Origin: Podaxis mareebaensis
Lineage: Eukaryota > Basidiomycota > Agaricomycetes > Agaricales > Agaricaceae
Direction: 5' to 3'
NCBI GenBank assembly: GCA_018524725.1
Contig: JAEUWP010000128.1
Coordinates: forward strand, 52,672-116,671
Length of the DNA: 64,000 nt
Positions 23,448-35,176 of the stretch are shown one piece after another. Position 1 is the stretch's first letter; the number at the start of each line of letters is the position of its first letter. The notes beneath the pieces were generated by a model. It saw only the letters and a list, made by a program, of their open reading frames with translations, ran no database searches and was not told where the DNA came from. The position numbers were made by a program, and so were the translations under genes.

Positions 23448-24203
23448 TCACAAAGTCAAAGAACTGAGGCCGACGCCTAGAACCGCCGCTAAAAGTGCTA
23501 TGGTGCTCTGTATTTGGACAGGAGCTGCAGCATTGCCAGTTGGCAAAGGCGCGGGTGCGCTAGCACCTGGCGTAGTCTCACCATTCACGGCGGACACATT
23601 CCCGAGTAATGCACTCTCGATGGCACAGACTTTCCTCATTCCATCGACGACTGCAGGGAGGTTTGGAGTGTTGAGCACATTTTCCTGGCCGGTACGCATG
23701 AAGCAGTCGACGCATTGTGGAAAGACGGATTGGAATGTATCAACGCAGGCGCACTTGATGACATCGACGAACGCGCCGGGATTAAATATGACCTTTACAT
23801 TTTGATTAGAGCAACTTAAGAGCGTCAAAGTTGGGGGACGAACGTTGGTAAAGTTCTGTAAGACGGGAGCGGCTTCGGCACAGCTGCTCATGCTAGGGTA
23901 GTCCTAAGACAACAATCAACATACAGAGTCATACCCTTGTCAAGGAAAATGACTGCCGAGGTATAGTCCAGAATTATTAAAAGATGGAGTTCGGGCATTG
24001 CGCTGATCTCCCTTGGAAAGGATATTCGCAGCACTTACCTTCGCACAAATAGGGCATGAAGGTGGTTGATCAGGAAAGACTGGAGTGGTACGTCTTCGCA
24101 GGGTGTTCTCGCTACTAGCCCCGATGGATGCAGGAGCACCGAAGACAGACAACACCAAAAGGAAAGGAAGGATGAGATAACCCAAAACGAAGTCGGTTCT
24201 CAT
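23448..24203 (-). CDS. Small secreted, probably GPI-anchored cysteine-containing protein
   Basis: Start at 24203 because it gives a clean signal peptide (MRTDFVLGYLILPFLLVLSVFGA). After PPSCPICAK an intron of about 130 nt (possibly two introns) leads into DYPSMSSCAEAAPVLQ. A further short intron with no stop is likely after NFTN, giving about eight cysteines in the mature part (including IKCACV and QCVDCF). A Ser/Pro/Ala-rich region precedes a hydrophobic C-terminus (STIALLAAVLGVGL), the usual layout of a GPI-anchored surface protein. I do not recognise the family; it resembles small fungal cell-surface proteins but does not clearly fit the CFEM spacing. Exact exon borders near 23900-24030 are uncertain. 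Confidence 0.65.
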
Positions 24204-25351
24204 GATAAATAGCAAAATATCGTAGAAATAGAGATTTTTGAAAGTAGTGTGTAAGCCCACGGGTCCCGGGCAGCAGACGCAAGCGGCAGGGGAGGGTGAG
24301 AGGCGCGACAGAGCACTGTGGGGAAACAGGGGTTTACAGGTCATATGATCGACCATAGTGAATGATTGCCCGGAAATCTCCGCCAACTTACACTGGGGCG
24401 GTGCAAACCAGAAACACCGTATCTATCGCAAACGATGCGGAAGGTTTGAAATGCGTCATCAACTCTGTCGAAAAGTTGGTTATAAAAAGCTGTCTGCCCT
24501 GAGGGCGGGGGTAACGACTGCAGGCGCAGACCAGCCCATGCCTGATTACGTACCACCACAAGAAGAATGACGTATCGAAGTAGTTGTGTTTGGAAGGCAC
24601 ACATGGGACAGTAGCTGACCATAATTATCTCAGACCCTCACTACATACTGTTAACTACTCTCACCTAATTAGTGAGCAGTGGAACTCGTTTTGGTCGCTC
24701 CAAGCTTGCCTTCGAATCCTCTCTCTCAATACCTCGCCCCTGCTAGTGTCGCACAGGACGGGACATACTTCCTCAGTTGCGCTCCCCCCTTTGTTCCTCT
24801 TGTCCCGCTAAAATAATCAAATGATCCACGACACCGATAAAAGTGTTAAGATCCGAAGGTCTTGGCAAATTCGCTGATAGCGGAACCTCTACGCCTTCCC
24901 CCCCGGGGAACATGTACCCCAAGCCGTATGCAAGACGTGCTCGTCATATTACATAGAGAATCCCACAGTCATAACGCAGTAGTGGAACAAGGCGCTGACC
25001 ATCAATGCATTCACAGCACTCGACTTCAATGTACAGGCGACTTCGAGATCGTTCGCTCCTCCCAGGAGAAGTTGGGTACAAGGGCTGTGATGCATTGATG
25101 ACCGAATCATATCTAAGTTACGGCGAAAAGCGACATCTTCTACCTTACCACTACCACTGATCTTGCGAAGTCGACCCGTATATAAATTGCTCATCTCGAC
25201 AGGACTATGATACCTCGAGACACTGGGGTGCCTTCGTCAGTGTCACTCATTTTGTTCTACCCTGACCCTCCTCATCTTAATGTAAGTAAGTTATCATTCT
25301 TTCCCAAAACCACATTTACCGTGTTACAAAATCAGGTTGTTGCACCAGTGG
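24204..25351. other. Intergenic, no supported gene
   Basis: It separates two divergent genes and probably holds both promoters. No conserved frame. A possible upstream exon for the next gene at 25207 does not join in the right phase. Confidence 0.5.
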
Positions 25352-26007
25352 ATGGCTATCGCAATCATCGTGATGGGCGTTATATCTTTCGCTACCACGA
25401 TCTTGCTTTCCTGTTATGTTTTCGTCTTGCGAAGAGCGAAACATAAACTAATGAAGAGGGAGCTGCAGAGGCCGAGGAGCCGCGTCTACGTTATGGCATC
25501 ATCGGAAACAGAAGCTGAGCGCGGGAACCCACGTCCGCACAAGCACAAGGTCCCAATGCCGGCGCCTCCATCGAGAGCGTTCGCGCGCTCACCGATTCAA
25601 TTCACTCGTATGGGTGTATCCCGGAAACCGCACCACGGCCATGCGCAAGCCCAGCGCCGGGATGAACAACGAAGAGAGGAGAGCTCGCGCCAAACAACGG
25701 AAGTGGAACCGCCGTCTCTGCAAACCAGTCGGACACGATATTCTGGTATATCTACCCTTGTAGCCGAAGGAGGATCAGTCGCTTCGATTCTTCAAGCACC
25801 TGCAGTACGCTCGGTATGTCCGTCTCTTTCATCTCTGGCTTTGTTACTGACTCAACGCAGGCACGCAATAAATATTTAAGCCCTAGCTCAATACCTCTCT
25901 CCATACCTCGGACTCCTTTACCCGTTTTGGATATGCCCGCGTTCCCCGAGCCACTTGCACGGGAGTTCCAGGACTTTGCCTCCTCGAGGTGGCCTGAGGG
26001 CGTGTAG
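25352..26007 (+). CDS. Small single-pass membrane protein, unknown function
   Basis: Two exons, 25352-25813 and 25861-26007, with a 47-nt GT-AG intron, encode about 202 residues. A membrane segment at about residues 2-24 (AIAIIVMGVISFATTILLSC) is followed by a basic stop-transfer RRAKHKLMKR. A long hydrophilic, low-complexity tail is rich in Arg, Gln, Ser and Pro. The C-terminal exon carries PFPEPLAREFQDFASS-like sequence. No known domain is visible. Upstream exons cannot be excluded. Confidence rests on the clean splice, the shared phase and the membrane topology, not on homology. Confidence 0.5.
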
Positions 26008-28262
26008 CAGAGAAAGCGGTGTCAGTCTGGGATCAAAGGACTAGCATCGCTTTGGGGCGGGGGGCAACGGAGCGACGGTGGAGCTGAGAGTAGGATCAGT
26101 TCTCTGATGATGCCCTCGGGGTCATTTGAGGCGAGAGCTCAGTACTCGGCGCGCAAGTTCCCAACCGCAGCTCTTCTGATGGGCCAGACCGACGATTTTG
26201 AAGAAGCTAGATGTTCGATATGATGAACTCTGGCTGAGCAGCGAAACGCGCTTCTTTCTCCACCACCTGGAACGAAATACGTTCCTTTCTGCCATTGACT
26301 GAAGAAACTACTTGCACTCTTTTATTTGCACCATCAACTCAGCAACAAGACACACTCTTTTTGTACTACCGACCAAACACCACAACGCATTCCTTTTGGA
26401 CTTCTTCGAACAAACTTCATTCGTTACTGTAGCTTAGGGATTTGGGAGATCTGAACATTTCTGTAGCATATCACCATCATTGCAGTCATTCATTACCATG
26501 GACGTTACCGTAGAGAAGGACTCTGGGGCTTGTATGTTGGTACCCTGTTGTAGAACAGTTAAACTTGAAGGCCTTCAATTAGGGAGGCCCGAGCACACTA
26601 CGGCATCATAGATAAAGTCAGGTTCTCTAGCTTTCCTTGCAAACACTTGAGTCAGCTTTTCCCGCTCACTTCCACTGGACCGGTGGGTTAGCCAGTAGGA
26701 ATGCCAGAGCTCTAAATAAATAATGTGATGATTGTGAAGGAAATGGGGATAGCTACCGACATCAACCAGGGTGATGACGAGATCGGTAAATGACATACAA
26801 CGTGAGCGAGTATAACAAAGAATATTTGCTGTGCAGAGTCATATTTAGCACGAGCTAATTAATACCTTAACGAGTGTACGATGTTACACACTCAACTGAG
26901 ATCCGTGCAACTATACGCTGGATATTTTTTTTAATACACGACCTCTGTTGCTACAAGAGTTTGGTCGATGGTCGCTGTTGCAATACCCTGATGCTAAGAT
27001 GCAGGTTACGTTCGGCGCACTACGGCTATTTATATGGGCCACCGTCAAGAAGTAAATATATACAAGTGATACCTATCTTTACGATGCCATCGAAACGTTG
27101 TGAAGAAGAAAAACAAACGTCCGAAAAAAAAAGCAACATTTGGAGTCCGAGTATCCGAGGCATCGTAAAAAATTACTGTTAACGGAAACACATCACGTTC
27201 CGAGCACCGCGGCAGAGGAGCGGATGGATCCGCAACCTGTAGCAATAGACTCGACGAGTGCTTGTAGATCTAACAGGAAGCTCGGACGCTTACAACGATA
27301 AACGGGAGCCCTTTCCGTAATGTAAGCGCATAGTATGCTCGCATTGACACCTTGATATCTCCCCTCTTCCGAACCTCATATTTTCATACTATTCATTTGT
27401 ATTCGCTTATATGCTCGATTGGTTAACAGTCGCACGCCTATTGACATCCTCATCCGAATATCCAGTGAGGTCTGTTTGATATCCACGCTGAAGAGTTACG
27501 CCAGCATTCTTTGGGATAGTCTGATGCATTTACCATGGAATTTTTAAAACAGGTTTTGTTCGTCTCCCGGGTGATGGGCAGCACCGAGAAACGATTAAAA
27601 TACGCAGAATTTCTGAACATCTTCAAGATTGTGCGTTCTCAGTTCATTAAAATTCTATGACTGCGGCCACGCAGGAATGCAGTATGTAGTGTGTAATAAA
27701 ACCCCATTGAGTTCAAGGCTTCAGCTTGACCTCTTTCTGGGCAGTGACTACTATATCTCAGAAGCCGGACCCAACATGGTTGCCATTCACAGGGAAATGG
27801 ATCACGATGTCGCGGAGAGCAAGGACGATGGCATGGCACCGGTCGCGAGTCTGAGAATGCTGAAGCACCCCAGGTAGGAGGGGCACGCAAATTTCAAATT
27901 TCTGAAATTTCGCCTACTTGTTTTGGTTATTTTTCAGTAGATACCACCAATCACAACCGCAGTAATAAGTATGTAATGTGTGACTTATTGACCCAATGCT
28001 TACTTTACCCGAAGACGTTGCTGTGTACGAGACATACAGGTAATACTCCACGGCAGTATTGGGCGATGTGTATTGGTTTTTGGAGAGACACATGGGAGAA
28101 GCAAGGGACGCATAGCTTGATGAGCGTGTTGTGGATTTCATCATGCATGAATATTTGAGTCGTGACCAAACATGCAGCTTGTGATCTGTCTCATTGGGGT
28201 TATTACACATCCATCGTATAAAGTGGCCGGACCACGATAACATAGCAATTGCAGAGTGTATC
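26008..28262. other. 2.2 kb intergenic region without a supported gene
   Basis: AT-rich in places (26880-27180). Short frames only. A small perfect inverted repeat made of AAATTTC/GAAATTT lies at about 27892-27911. Confidence 0.5.
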
Positions 28263-29306
28263 ATGAACACAGACGACTGTACATACACCAACGCTTCATG
28301 CCACTGTTCCTCCAACACCTTCCGCGTTGCGTTTAGCAACGCACGATTGCCCATCGAGAACGATTTATGCCACTGCGATACGTGCAGACATTCCAGTGGG
28401 CAGATGGCGGTGTATCACGTCACGATTGACGGGGTTCCATTACAGGCCGAAGACGGAGAGCGGAATACACCAGCGAGCTTGAAGAACCTAAAGGAATACC
28501 GCACCTCGCCTGTAGCGACACGTTACTTCTGCAAGACCTGTGGTGCACACGTTTTTTGGAGGTACGACACTACTTGGCTCCTCGATGACGTGGCGAACCC
28601 GGCCAATCAAGGAATCGCGGAACGGTTTAATATTGATCTTGAAGGAGGGGGCGTGCACGGACCAAGGGCGTATTGGTGTATCGCGGTCGGGTTGTTGGAG
28701 CGAGTCAGTGGAATCGTGAGGGTGGGATATCACATCTATGTCGAGGATACGTTGGACGGTGGACTTGCTGATCACTTTCACGGTGCCAAAGGGGACGGTG
28801 GAGAGCTTGAGAGGTGGGCTGGGTGGGCTAAGACCAGCAAGTTGTTACCGAAGGGGTGGCGGGCACCGGGTTTGCCGTCGAATCCACACAAAGATAGGCT
28901 TCACTTCTACTGCCAGTGTCAGGGAGTGGAATTCTACGTCACGGGGTCATCATCAGAGAAATTTCCGGCGAGGCATTGTGAATGTTGGTCTTGTCGATGG
29001 ACGGCAGGATTTGAGGTTGTTTCTTGGGGGCGTGTACCGGTGGAGAACATATATGACAAGAAGACAGGGAATGCGATTGTTTTTGGAGGCCAGGCACCAA
29101 TGGGGATGGGAGAATACGAGTCGAGTGTGGGGAGAAAAAGATATTTCTGTTCGATCTGTGGCGCTTCGGTATTCTTGCACAGCATCGAAACATCGAAGAC
29201 GGTTGACGTTGCGCTGGGGCTTGTTGATCAGATCCAGGGTGGTGCGAGGGCAGACGGGTGGTTTGAATGGTCTGGGTCAGTAGCTTTGGAAAAAGATGAG
29301 ATATAG
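28263..29306 (+). CDS. Two-domain GFA/CENP-V-type (Mss4-like) zinc protein
   Basis: Single-exon gene of 347 residues with two copies of the GFA (glutathione-dependent formaldehyde-activating enzyme-like) fold. Domain 1 zinc ligands: C13-H-C15, C36-H-C38-x2-C41, C90-x2-C93. Domain 2 shows the same order: CQC at about 217, CECWSC at about 239, CSIC at about 296. In bacterial Gfa the first Cys group binds structural zinc and the second a catalytic or glutathione-associated zinc. Fungal tandem-domain members have no settled function, so formaldehyde or S-hydroxymethylglutathione handling is only a possibility. Both domains keep all expected cysteines. The ATG at 28263 is the first after an upstream stretch without family similarity. 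Confidence 0.85.
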   Translation: MNTDDCTYTNASCHCSSNTFRVAFSNARLPIENDLCHCDTCRHSSGQMAVYHVTIDGVPLQAEDGERNTPASLKNLKEYRTSPVATRYFCKTCGAHVFWRYDTTWLLDDVANPANQGIAERFNIDLEGGGVHGPRAYWCIAVGLLERVSGIVRVGYHIYVEDTLDGGLADHFHGAKGDGGELERWAGWAKTSKLLPKGWRAPGLPSNPHKDRLHFYCQCQGVEFYVTGSSSEKFPARHCECWSCRWTAGFEVVSWGRVPVENIYDKKTGNAIVFGGQAPMGMGEYESSVGRKRYFCSICGASVFLHSIETSKTVDVALGLVDQIQGGARADGWFEWSGSVALEKDEI

Positions 29307-29310
29307 TTCA

Positions 29311-29382
29311 TAGCAGCAACTCTTTTCGATCGAGTGACCTCGGGGTTGTGGGCCCCGCGCGCTACCACTGCGCCATGCTGCT
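29311..29382 (-). tRNA. Initiator-type tRNA gene with anticodon CAC (possible pseudogene)
   Basis: A 72-nt cloverleaf. The 7-bp acceptor stem AGCAGCA/TGCTGCT is perfect, including the A1-U72 pair typical of eukaryotic initiators. The D arm is GCGC/GCGC. The anticodon stem CGGGG/CCCCG keeps the run of G:C pairs of initiators, and the loop is CCCACAA. The T loop is ATCGAAA, with A54 instead of T54, again initiator-specific. Eukaryotic initiators have CAT; here the third anticodon base is C, which would read as Val CAC. The T stem also has one G-A mismatch at its inner end. A true tRNA-Val has a different body, so this is either a decayed initiator copy or a changed one. It lies 5 nt beyond the GFA stop codon, on the opposite strand. 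Confidence 0.85.
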
Positions 29383-29669
29383 GATGACAGGATGCGACCA
29401 ATGTGTCAGGTGTGATGAGTCACGCGTGAGGTGGGCTGCATGGACATGAGATGGAACAATAAAGGCGGGCGTGGAGGACAGAGGGCCGGGAGAGACGATT
29501 GTGGGAGAGAATGAGGGTGGCTGAGAGGAAAGTCTGGAGAGAGATATGTTTCTGGTTGGGTGTTGTTTGGCTGGCTGCTTATGCCACGCGCGGCAAAGCG
29601 GTGACAGTTTCTTCCATTGCCTCCTACGTTCTTTTATTCTCCCTCTCTGCCTCCTCTGGGCCCTGTCAG

Positions 29670-32600
29670 ATGTCGGGGAAGGCCCCTCCAACTGGTCCTC
29701 GCGCTCTCCGGGCTTCTCTGCCGCCTGGATCTGCTCCAGGACAACCTCCAACTCATCCACACCATCACCAGCTACAACACCCATCACCCCCTTCCCGCCA
29801 GCAATCCTCTCTTTCAAATCATCCTCTCAACTCGAGATTTAGCTCCATTCCAACAGGCCCGCGCAGTCTCGTAAATGGCCTTCACAGAGCGCCGCCCACA
29901 GCTCCGAAGCAGCTCCTCAACAGCTCTCATTATTCCCAGCAAAGCGTTCCCGGCCCCAGCATGCCAAATGGCATTTCCAGCCATGCCATTCAATCAGGTC
30001 GACATCCAATATCGATAAACGGTAAACGGTCAGATCCTGCGAGTGGGAGGTCGGATTCCGGGGTGATTACATTTTTATTGCCATTATGACTCCGATGTAC
30101 CAGGTATTTACCATGAATTCTTACAGGGCTGGCAGTCGTCTCAATCACAGCAAAATGGTGTGCATGACAATTTGCAGAGCGCAAGCAGAAGCTCATCTGC
30201 CATTCCAAGCGCACCAAGCGACAGTGGGTCTCGAACTGCGATTTCTATACCTATTGCCCCTGCTGGCCTGAAAGCCGGTCTTGCGAGGGGTAAATCGTCC
30301 GTGCAAATTCCATTGCATCCACGTTCCCTTGCTTGTGATCGACCAGCGCCTCCGGTAGAGCCGCCACCTCCACCCCCACCCCCAAGTGTCGAACAACCAC
30401 CACCACCACCGCCGCCGCCAGCTGCCCCTCCTCCAGCTGAACCAAAATCCCCACCACCGCCAATACCTTCAGATCCTCGAATACCGTCACCACCACCTCC
30501 ACCACCTGCCGAATCTCTCCCTCCCCCACCACCTTCAACAGAACCACCTCCACCTCCGCCATCTTCAGAACCTCCACCGCCACCGCCGCCTCCTCTCACG
30601 AGAGCGCCAACACCCCCACCTCCACCGAAAGAACCCTCTCCGCCCCCAGCAAATCTACTACCCGAGAAAAAGGAACCGATATCAATATCACTGATCCCGA
30701 AACCGCCTCCGCCTCCTTCAGATCCTCCACCGACACCACAACAGCCCCCACCACCCGAAGAAAATGCGCCACCTCCACCTCCACTTCCACCCCCACGGCG
30801 ACCTTCAACACCTCCTCTACCTCCGCCTCCCGTACTTAATGAATCACAGCCACCACCCTCGAAACCACCTACACCACCTCCTGCGTCCGTATCACCCGTA
30901 CCACCTTCACCTCCGGAACCCGTGCAACAGGAGCCAACGCCGCAACCGGAACCAACCCCAGTTGAGCCCGTGCCTGAACCCCCACGTGAACCCACCCCCG
31001 TCCCAGAACCCGAACCTCCAAAACTCTACTCCCTACCGCCCCTTCCAGACTGGCCCCCTCCACCATCCGAATACCCCTCTGGACCCGAATTTCGAACGTA
31101 CAAACTCCTGTACGATGGAAACACCGATTCCGCCACCTCTGCTGCTGCTGTATCTAATCCATCATTGTATCAACCTGCCAAAGCGGCCTACTATAAAAGT
31201 CTTATGGAGCACGCGAGGAAGTCGGATAAAGAGCGGATATATAGGCCTCCAACGCATGGTAAAGAAGGATTTATTAGGTTTGAGGGGAGGGTTTGGGAGG
31301 ATGTTACGGAGGATGGGGTGAAAGAGGAGGAGGTGGGAGTTGTGAAGGATCCGAGAAAGGAGCCTGGGTGGGCGCCAAAGCCCGCGCTTAGAAGTTTGAG
31401 GAAGGAATTTGTCGAGGTTCGGTATGAGGTATGTGTCCCGCTTCTCTTTCGCTTTCCGCCTTTCATTGTTATTATTTTCCGTCATTCTTAATCTTCGTGA
31501 GAGATCGTATAGCTGGCACTAACGTCTTTTCTTTTCTCGGATATCTGGTTCCGTTCTATTTATAGTACGACGCTAATTCAACGGGACCTCCGCCACCAAC
31601 CTCGGTGCTCATAACGAATATCCCACCGCTCACGCCCAATCCAGCCATCCGACGGCATTATGGTCAATATGGCGCCCTCGTTGGTTTTGAGCCGCAGATT
31701 GACAAGGAGAACGGGAGTGCTCTTGGGATTGTGCATATCAAATTCCAGACGCACGAGGAAGCGAAGAAGTGTGTCGAAAGGGAGAACGGTAGGAAGGGCG
31801 GGCTACCGGGTGTGGTTACCGCCGGTTCTTTGGGTATGTTGAACGCCAAAGGCGGACAGGCGGAGGAAGGAGAGATCAGAGTTGTATTTGATGGTGAGGG
31901 TGTGAAACTCAAAGCGGTATTAAAGGAGTTGGAAGAGAGGAAAAAGAGGGACAGGGAAGAGAAGGAGAGGAAGAAGCGAGAGACCTTGTTGGGTCCTAGC
32001 ATTACCACCACTCCTGGTGTTAACGGTGCAACAAGTGGAACAGCAAGCGGGAGTGGGAGTATGCGCGTCTCAACGCCAACCGGACAAACGCCGCAACATC
32101 AACCTTCACATCAATCCCGCAAACCTTCTATTATTCCCGGTACGGCAGGCATCCCACCACGACCTGACGGGAGGCTCCATCACCCTCTTCCACCAAATCC
32201 ACTCGCACATGCAGCTTCTGGGTCAACACCGCTATCAGCAACGATCTCACCCACAGACGCAAGTGGAAGCATCCAGAGCCCCGTCGTAACTACACCCGGC
32301 GGCCTCAACCTGTCATCCAAACTTCCACCAGCACCAACGAAACATGGACTCCCACAACGTCCATCAGTGAGCGTGACTGAGAGCGCTCTGGCGGCCGTTG
32401 ACGCCGGTGTGACTTCAGCCGGCGGTACGATGTCGGGTTCTGCGTCGAGTTCGAGTCAGTTGTATGATCGGATGAAAGCGGGTCGGATTTCGAGTAGTTT
32501 TTTCAAGGCGAGGACGGAGACGAGGGCGAGCCCGATGTCGATGTCTGCGTCTGTTTCGACGCCGGTTGGGTTGGGTGCGGGAGGGAGTGGGTTGACGACG

Positions 32601-35176
32601 CCGAGGTATAAGAATGGGGGAGGTGAGTCGAGTGGGTCGACGCCGATGCATGAGGGGTATTTTGATCGTGAGAGGGATAGAGAGAGGGATAGGGATAGAG
32701 AGCGAGAGAGGGACAGGGACAGGGACAGGGATCGTGAGCGGGATAGAGATCGTGATCGAGAAAGGGAGAGGGAGAGGGACCGAGATCGGGACCGAGACAG
32801 AGAAAGAGAACGGGAACGGGAGAGGGAACGAGGAAGACAAAGAGGCTACAGCTATTTTTCTCGCCGCGGTGATCATTATCAACCGTCACCATACAACGCG
32901 CTCTCTCGCTCGCCGTCACCTTATTCTTACTCATCATCGTATCGGGAACGCGACCGTGATCGGGATAGTAGCCATCGAGACCGGGATCGCGATGGACGTA
33001 GTGGTCCACGGTCAAGGAAGAGCGTGTACGAGAGTGAGCAGGAGAGAGAGGAAGAGAGGAATGAGGTGTTGCGGAAGTTGTTGGAGAATGGATTTGATTA
33101 TGTTCGTGTTGCGAGGGAAGGCGGTGGGAGTGTTGGATTGAGTTCTGTGAGAGATGAAGAGGTCATTGTATTTTTTGAGGGCTTTTATCCGGATAAGGTG
33201 CGTCTTTAACACTACGTCTCGTATGTTGTGCTTTGTGTTGATGGTGGCTTGCTCTCGTCTTTGCTATACTTTCCTCGAACTGAACCGGATAGGTTCTACG
33301 AGATCACACAGGCCTGTATGTCACATTCAACAAACCCGATTCCGCACGACGCGCCCAACGCGTCCTTTCCATCCAAAACAAAACCCTCGCATACCAGCCC
33401 GTAGTCCTCACAGTCCAACCTGCAGTCAAATCTATCCCAGCATCAGCCCGCGCGAAAAGCGAGCTCCGGCCCGAAGAACTCGTCGCGCAAGCCCAGGTGA
33501 GAATTGTTCGCGAGTTGAGGGCGGCGCTGGAGAAAGATGTGTTGGAGAAGATTGTGTCACCCGAGTTGACGCGGTTGGTTGGGGAGATGAAGCGGAAGGG
33601 GATGGAGGCTGCTGCGATGGGTGCAAAGGCGAAGGGCTGGAGTTTGAAAGGGTTGTCGTTCAAGAAGCAGAGAATCGTGAAGGAAGTTGAGGAAGAAGTT
33701 CATGTGAAGCCGGAGTTGGCGAAACCTGAGCGGGAGAGGGAGCAGGAGCAGGATGAAGAAGCTGAGGAGAGGGAGGAGGAAGAGGAGGAAGAGGAAGAGG
33801 AAGTTATCGAGAGGCCGAGGAAGAAGCGGAGAAAGGAATCTGCTATTGTTGTTAAGCGGTCAAAGAAGGTTGTGGAGGATGATGAACTTGAGTCGGAGGA
33901 AGAGGATCCTGCAGATCTAATCAAGTTGGCGGAAGTGACGGGTGAGGCGCACAAGAAACGTGCGACGTCGGAAGAGGCCGATGAGGGGGAACAACCGCTG
34001 AAGAAGAAATTGAAGGTCGAAGAGAAAGAGAAGACGAAGAAGGGTGCAAAGAGGAGGTCGAGGAAGGTTGTGGTTGTGGAGGAAGAAGTGCAAGTACCTG
34101 TTACGCCGTCGGAATCCCGCTCACCTTCACCTGTGCCCAAGACAAAACGCAAACCTCGCGTGGTTACACCTCCGCCTACACCGCCCCCGCCAGATCCACT
34201 GGAGTCAGGCTTGTGTGAGGATGACGAAGACTTGTATTATGCCAAGCTCGTGCTGTCTGGGTCCAAACCCGCAGCGGAGGAAGAGCAGGAGACTGGCGCT
34301 CGATCTGTGGATTTAGCCACTGTGCAATCAGCAACGTTTCGTACGCATGTTACTGGCTCTGCGAGGACGGAAGGTTATTACAAAATCACGCATGCAGAGA
34401 AAGCGGCCTATGTGGCACAGTATCAAGCTCGTGCCACCAATACTGCCACACCTACACTGGCGGACGAAACTCAACAACAACCACAACATGTAACTTCGTC
34501 ACGGTCCAATCGCGCCAATGCTCGTCGGCGTGCAGCTGGTCTGGAAGAGATCAATCAATTCCAGCGTGCAGTAGCATTATCCATGGGCGAGACGGCTGCT
34601 GCAAACGAACTGACCTTCAAGTTCAACCAACTGCAGACGAGGAAGAAGCACTTGCGGTTCGCTAAAAGTCCGATTCACGATTGGGGCTTATATGCTATGG
34701 AAAGGATTGCAAGGGGTGAAATGGTTATCGAGTATGTCGGTGAAGTGATTCGAGCCGCTGTGGCAGATAAAAGAGAGAAGGCGTATGAAAGGCAGGGGAT
34801 TGGAAGCAGTTACTTGTTTAGGATTGATGAAGATTTGGTCGTGGATGCGACGAAGAAAGGGAACCTTGGGTGAGTCTTAGACCATGTTACTCTTGACGTT
34901 ATGGGAACTGACCAAAAACCCGCAGACGCCTCATTAATCACTCTTGTGACCCCAATTGCACAGCCAAAATCATTACGATTAATGGAGAGAAGAAGATTGT
35001 TATATATGCCAAACAAGATATTGAACTGGGTGACGAAATCACTTATGGTATGTTTATTTTCCCGCTGGTCCGAGTTTTAATTCACCCGTTACCCTGCAGA
35101 CTATCACTTCCCATTCGAGCAGGACAAGATTCCCTGCCTGTGCGGTTCTGCTAAATGCCGTGGGTTCTTGAATTAG
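29670..35176 (+). CDS. SET1: Histone H3 lysine-4 methyltransferase SET1 (COMPASS catalytic subunit)
   Basis: Six exons (29670-30062, 30127-31428, 31566-33197, 33293-34869, 34926-35047, 35100-35176) join to 1,700 residues. In order: a Pro/Gln/Ser-rich start; an extreme proline-rich region (about 207-447); an RRM-like domain (about 578-680, [10 protein letters not shown]); a Ser/Thr-rich linker; a long Arg-Asp/Arg-Glu repeat (about 930-993); an N-SET region after an acidic/basic stretch; the catalytic SET domain from about 1562 ([34 protein letters not shown]); and a post-SET zinc cluster ([13 protein letters not shown]). Family knowledge: SET1 in COMPASS mono-, di- and trimethylates H3K4 at active genes in the nucleus. 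All SET cofactor motifs are intact. The low-complexity regions are longer than in yeast Set1. Confidence 0.95.

Noticed and set aside
19104..24203. A carbohydrate-degradation or secondary-metabolite cluster around the GH127 gene
   Set aside because: Neighbours are an unrelated small surface protein and CorA repeats; no transporter, regulator or second glycosidase is next to it.
29311..29382. tRNA-Val (CAC) as the name for the tRNA gene
   Set aside because: The body is that of an initiator tRNA (A1-U72, ATCGAAA loop), which a valine tRNA would not have; I keep it as initiator-type with changed anticodon.
30141..30995. 284-codon glycine-rich frame on the minus strand
   Set aside because: It is the exact antisense shadow of the polyproline part of SET1.
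32415..33015. Long minus-strand frames rich in Ser/Pro/Arg
   Set aside because: Antisense of the Arg-Asp repeat of SET1; repetitive codons keep several frames open.
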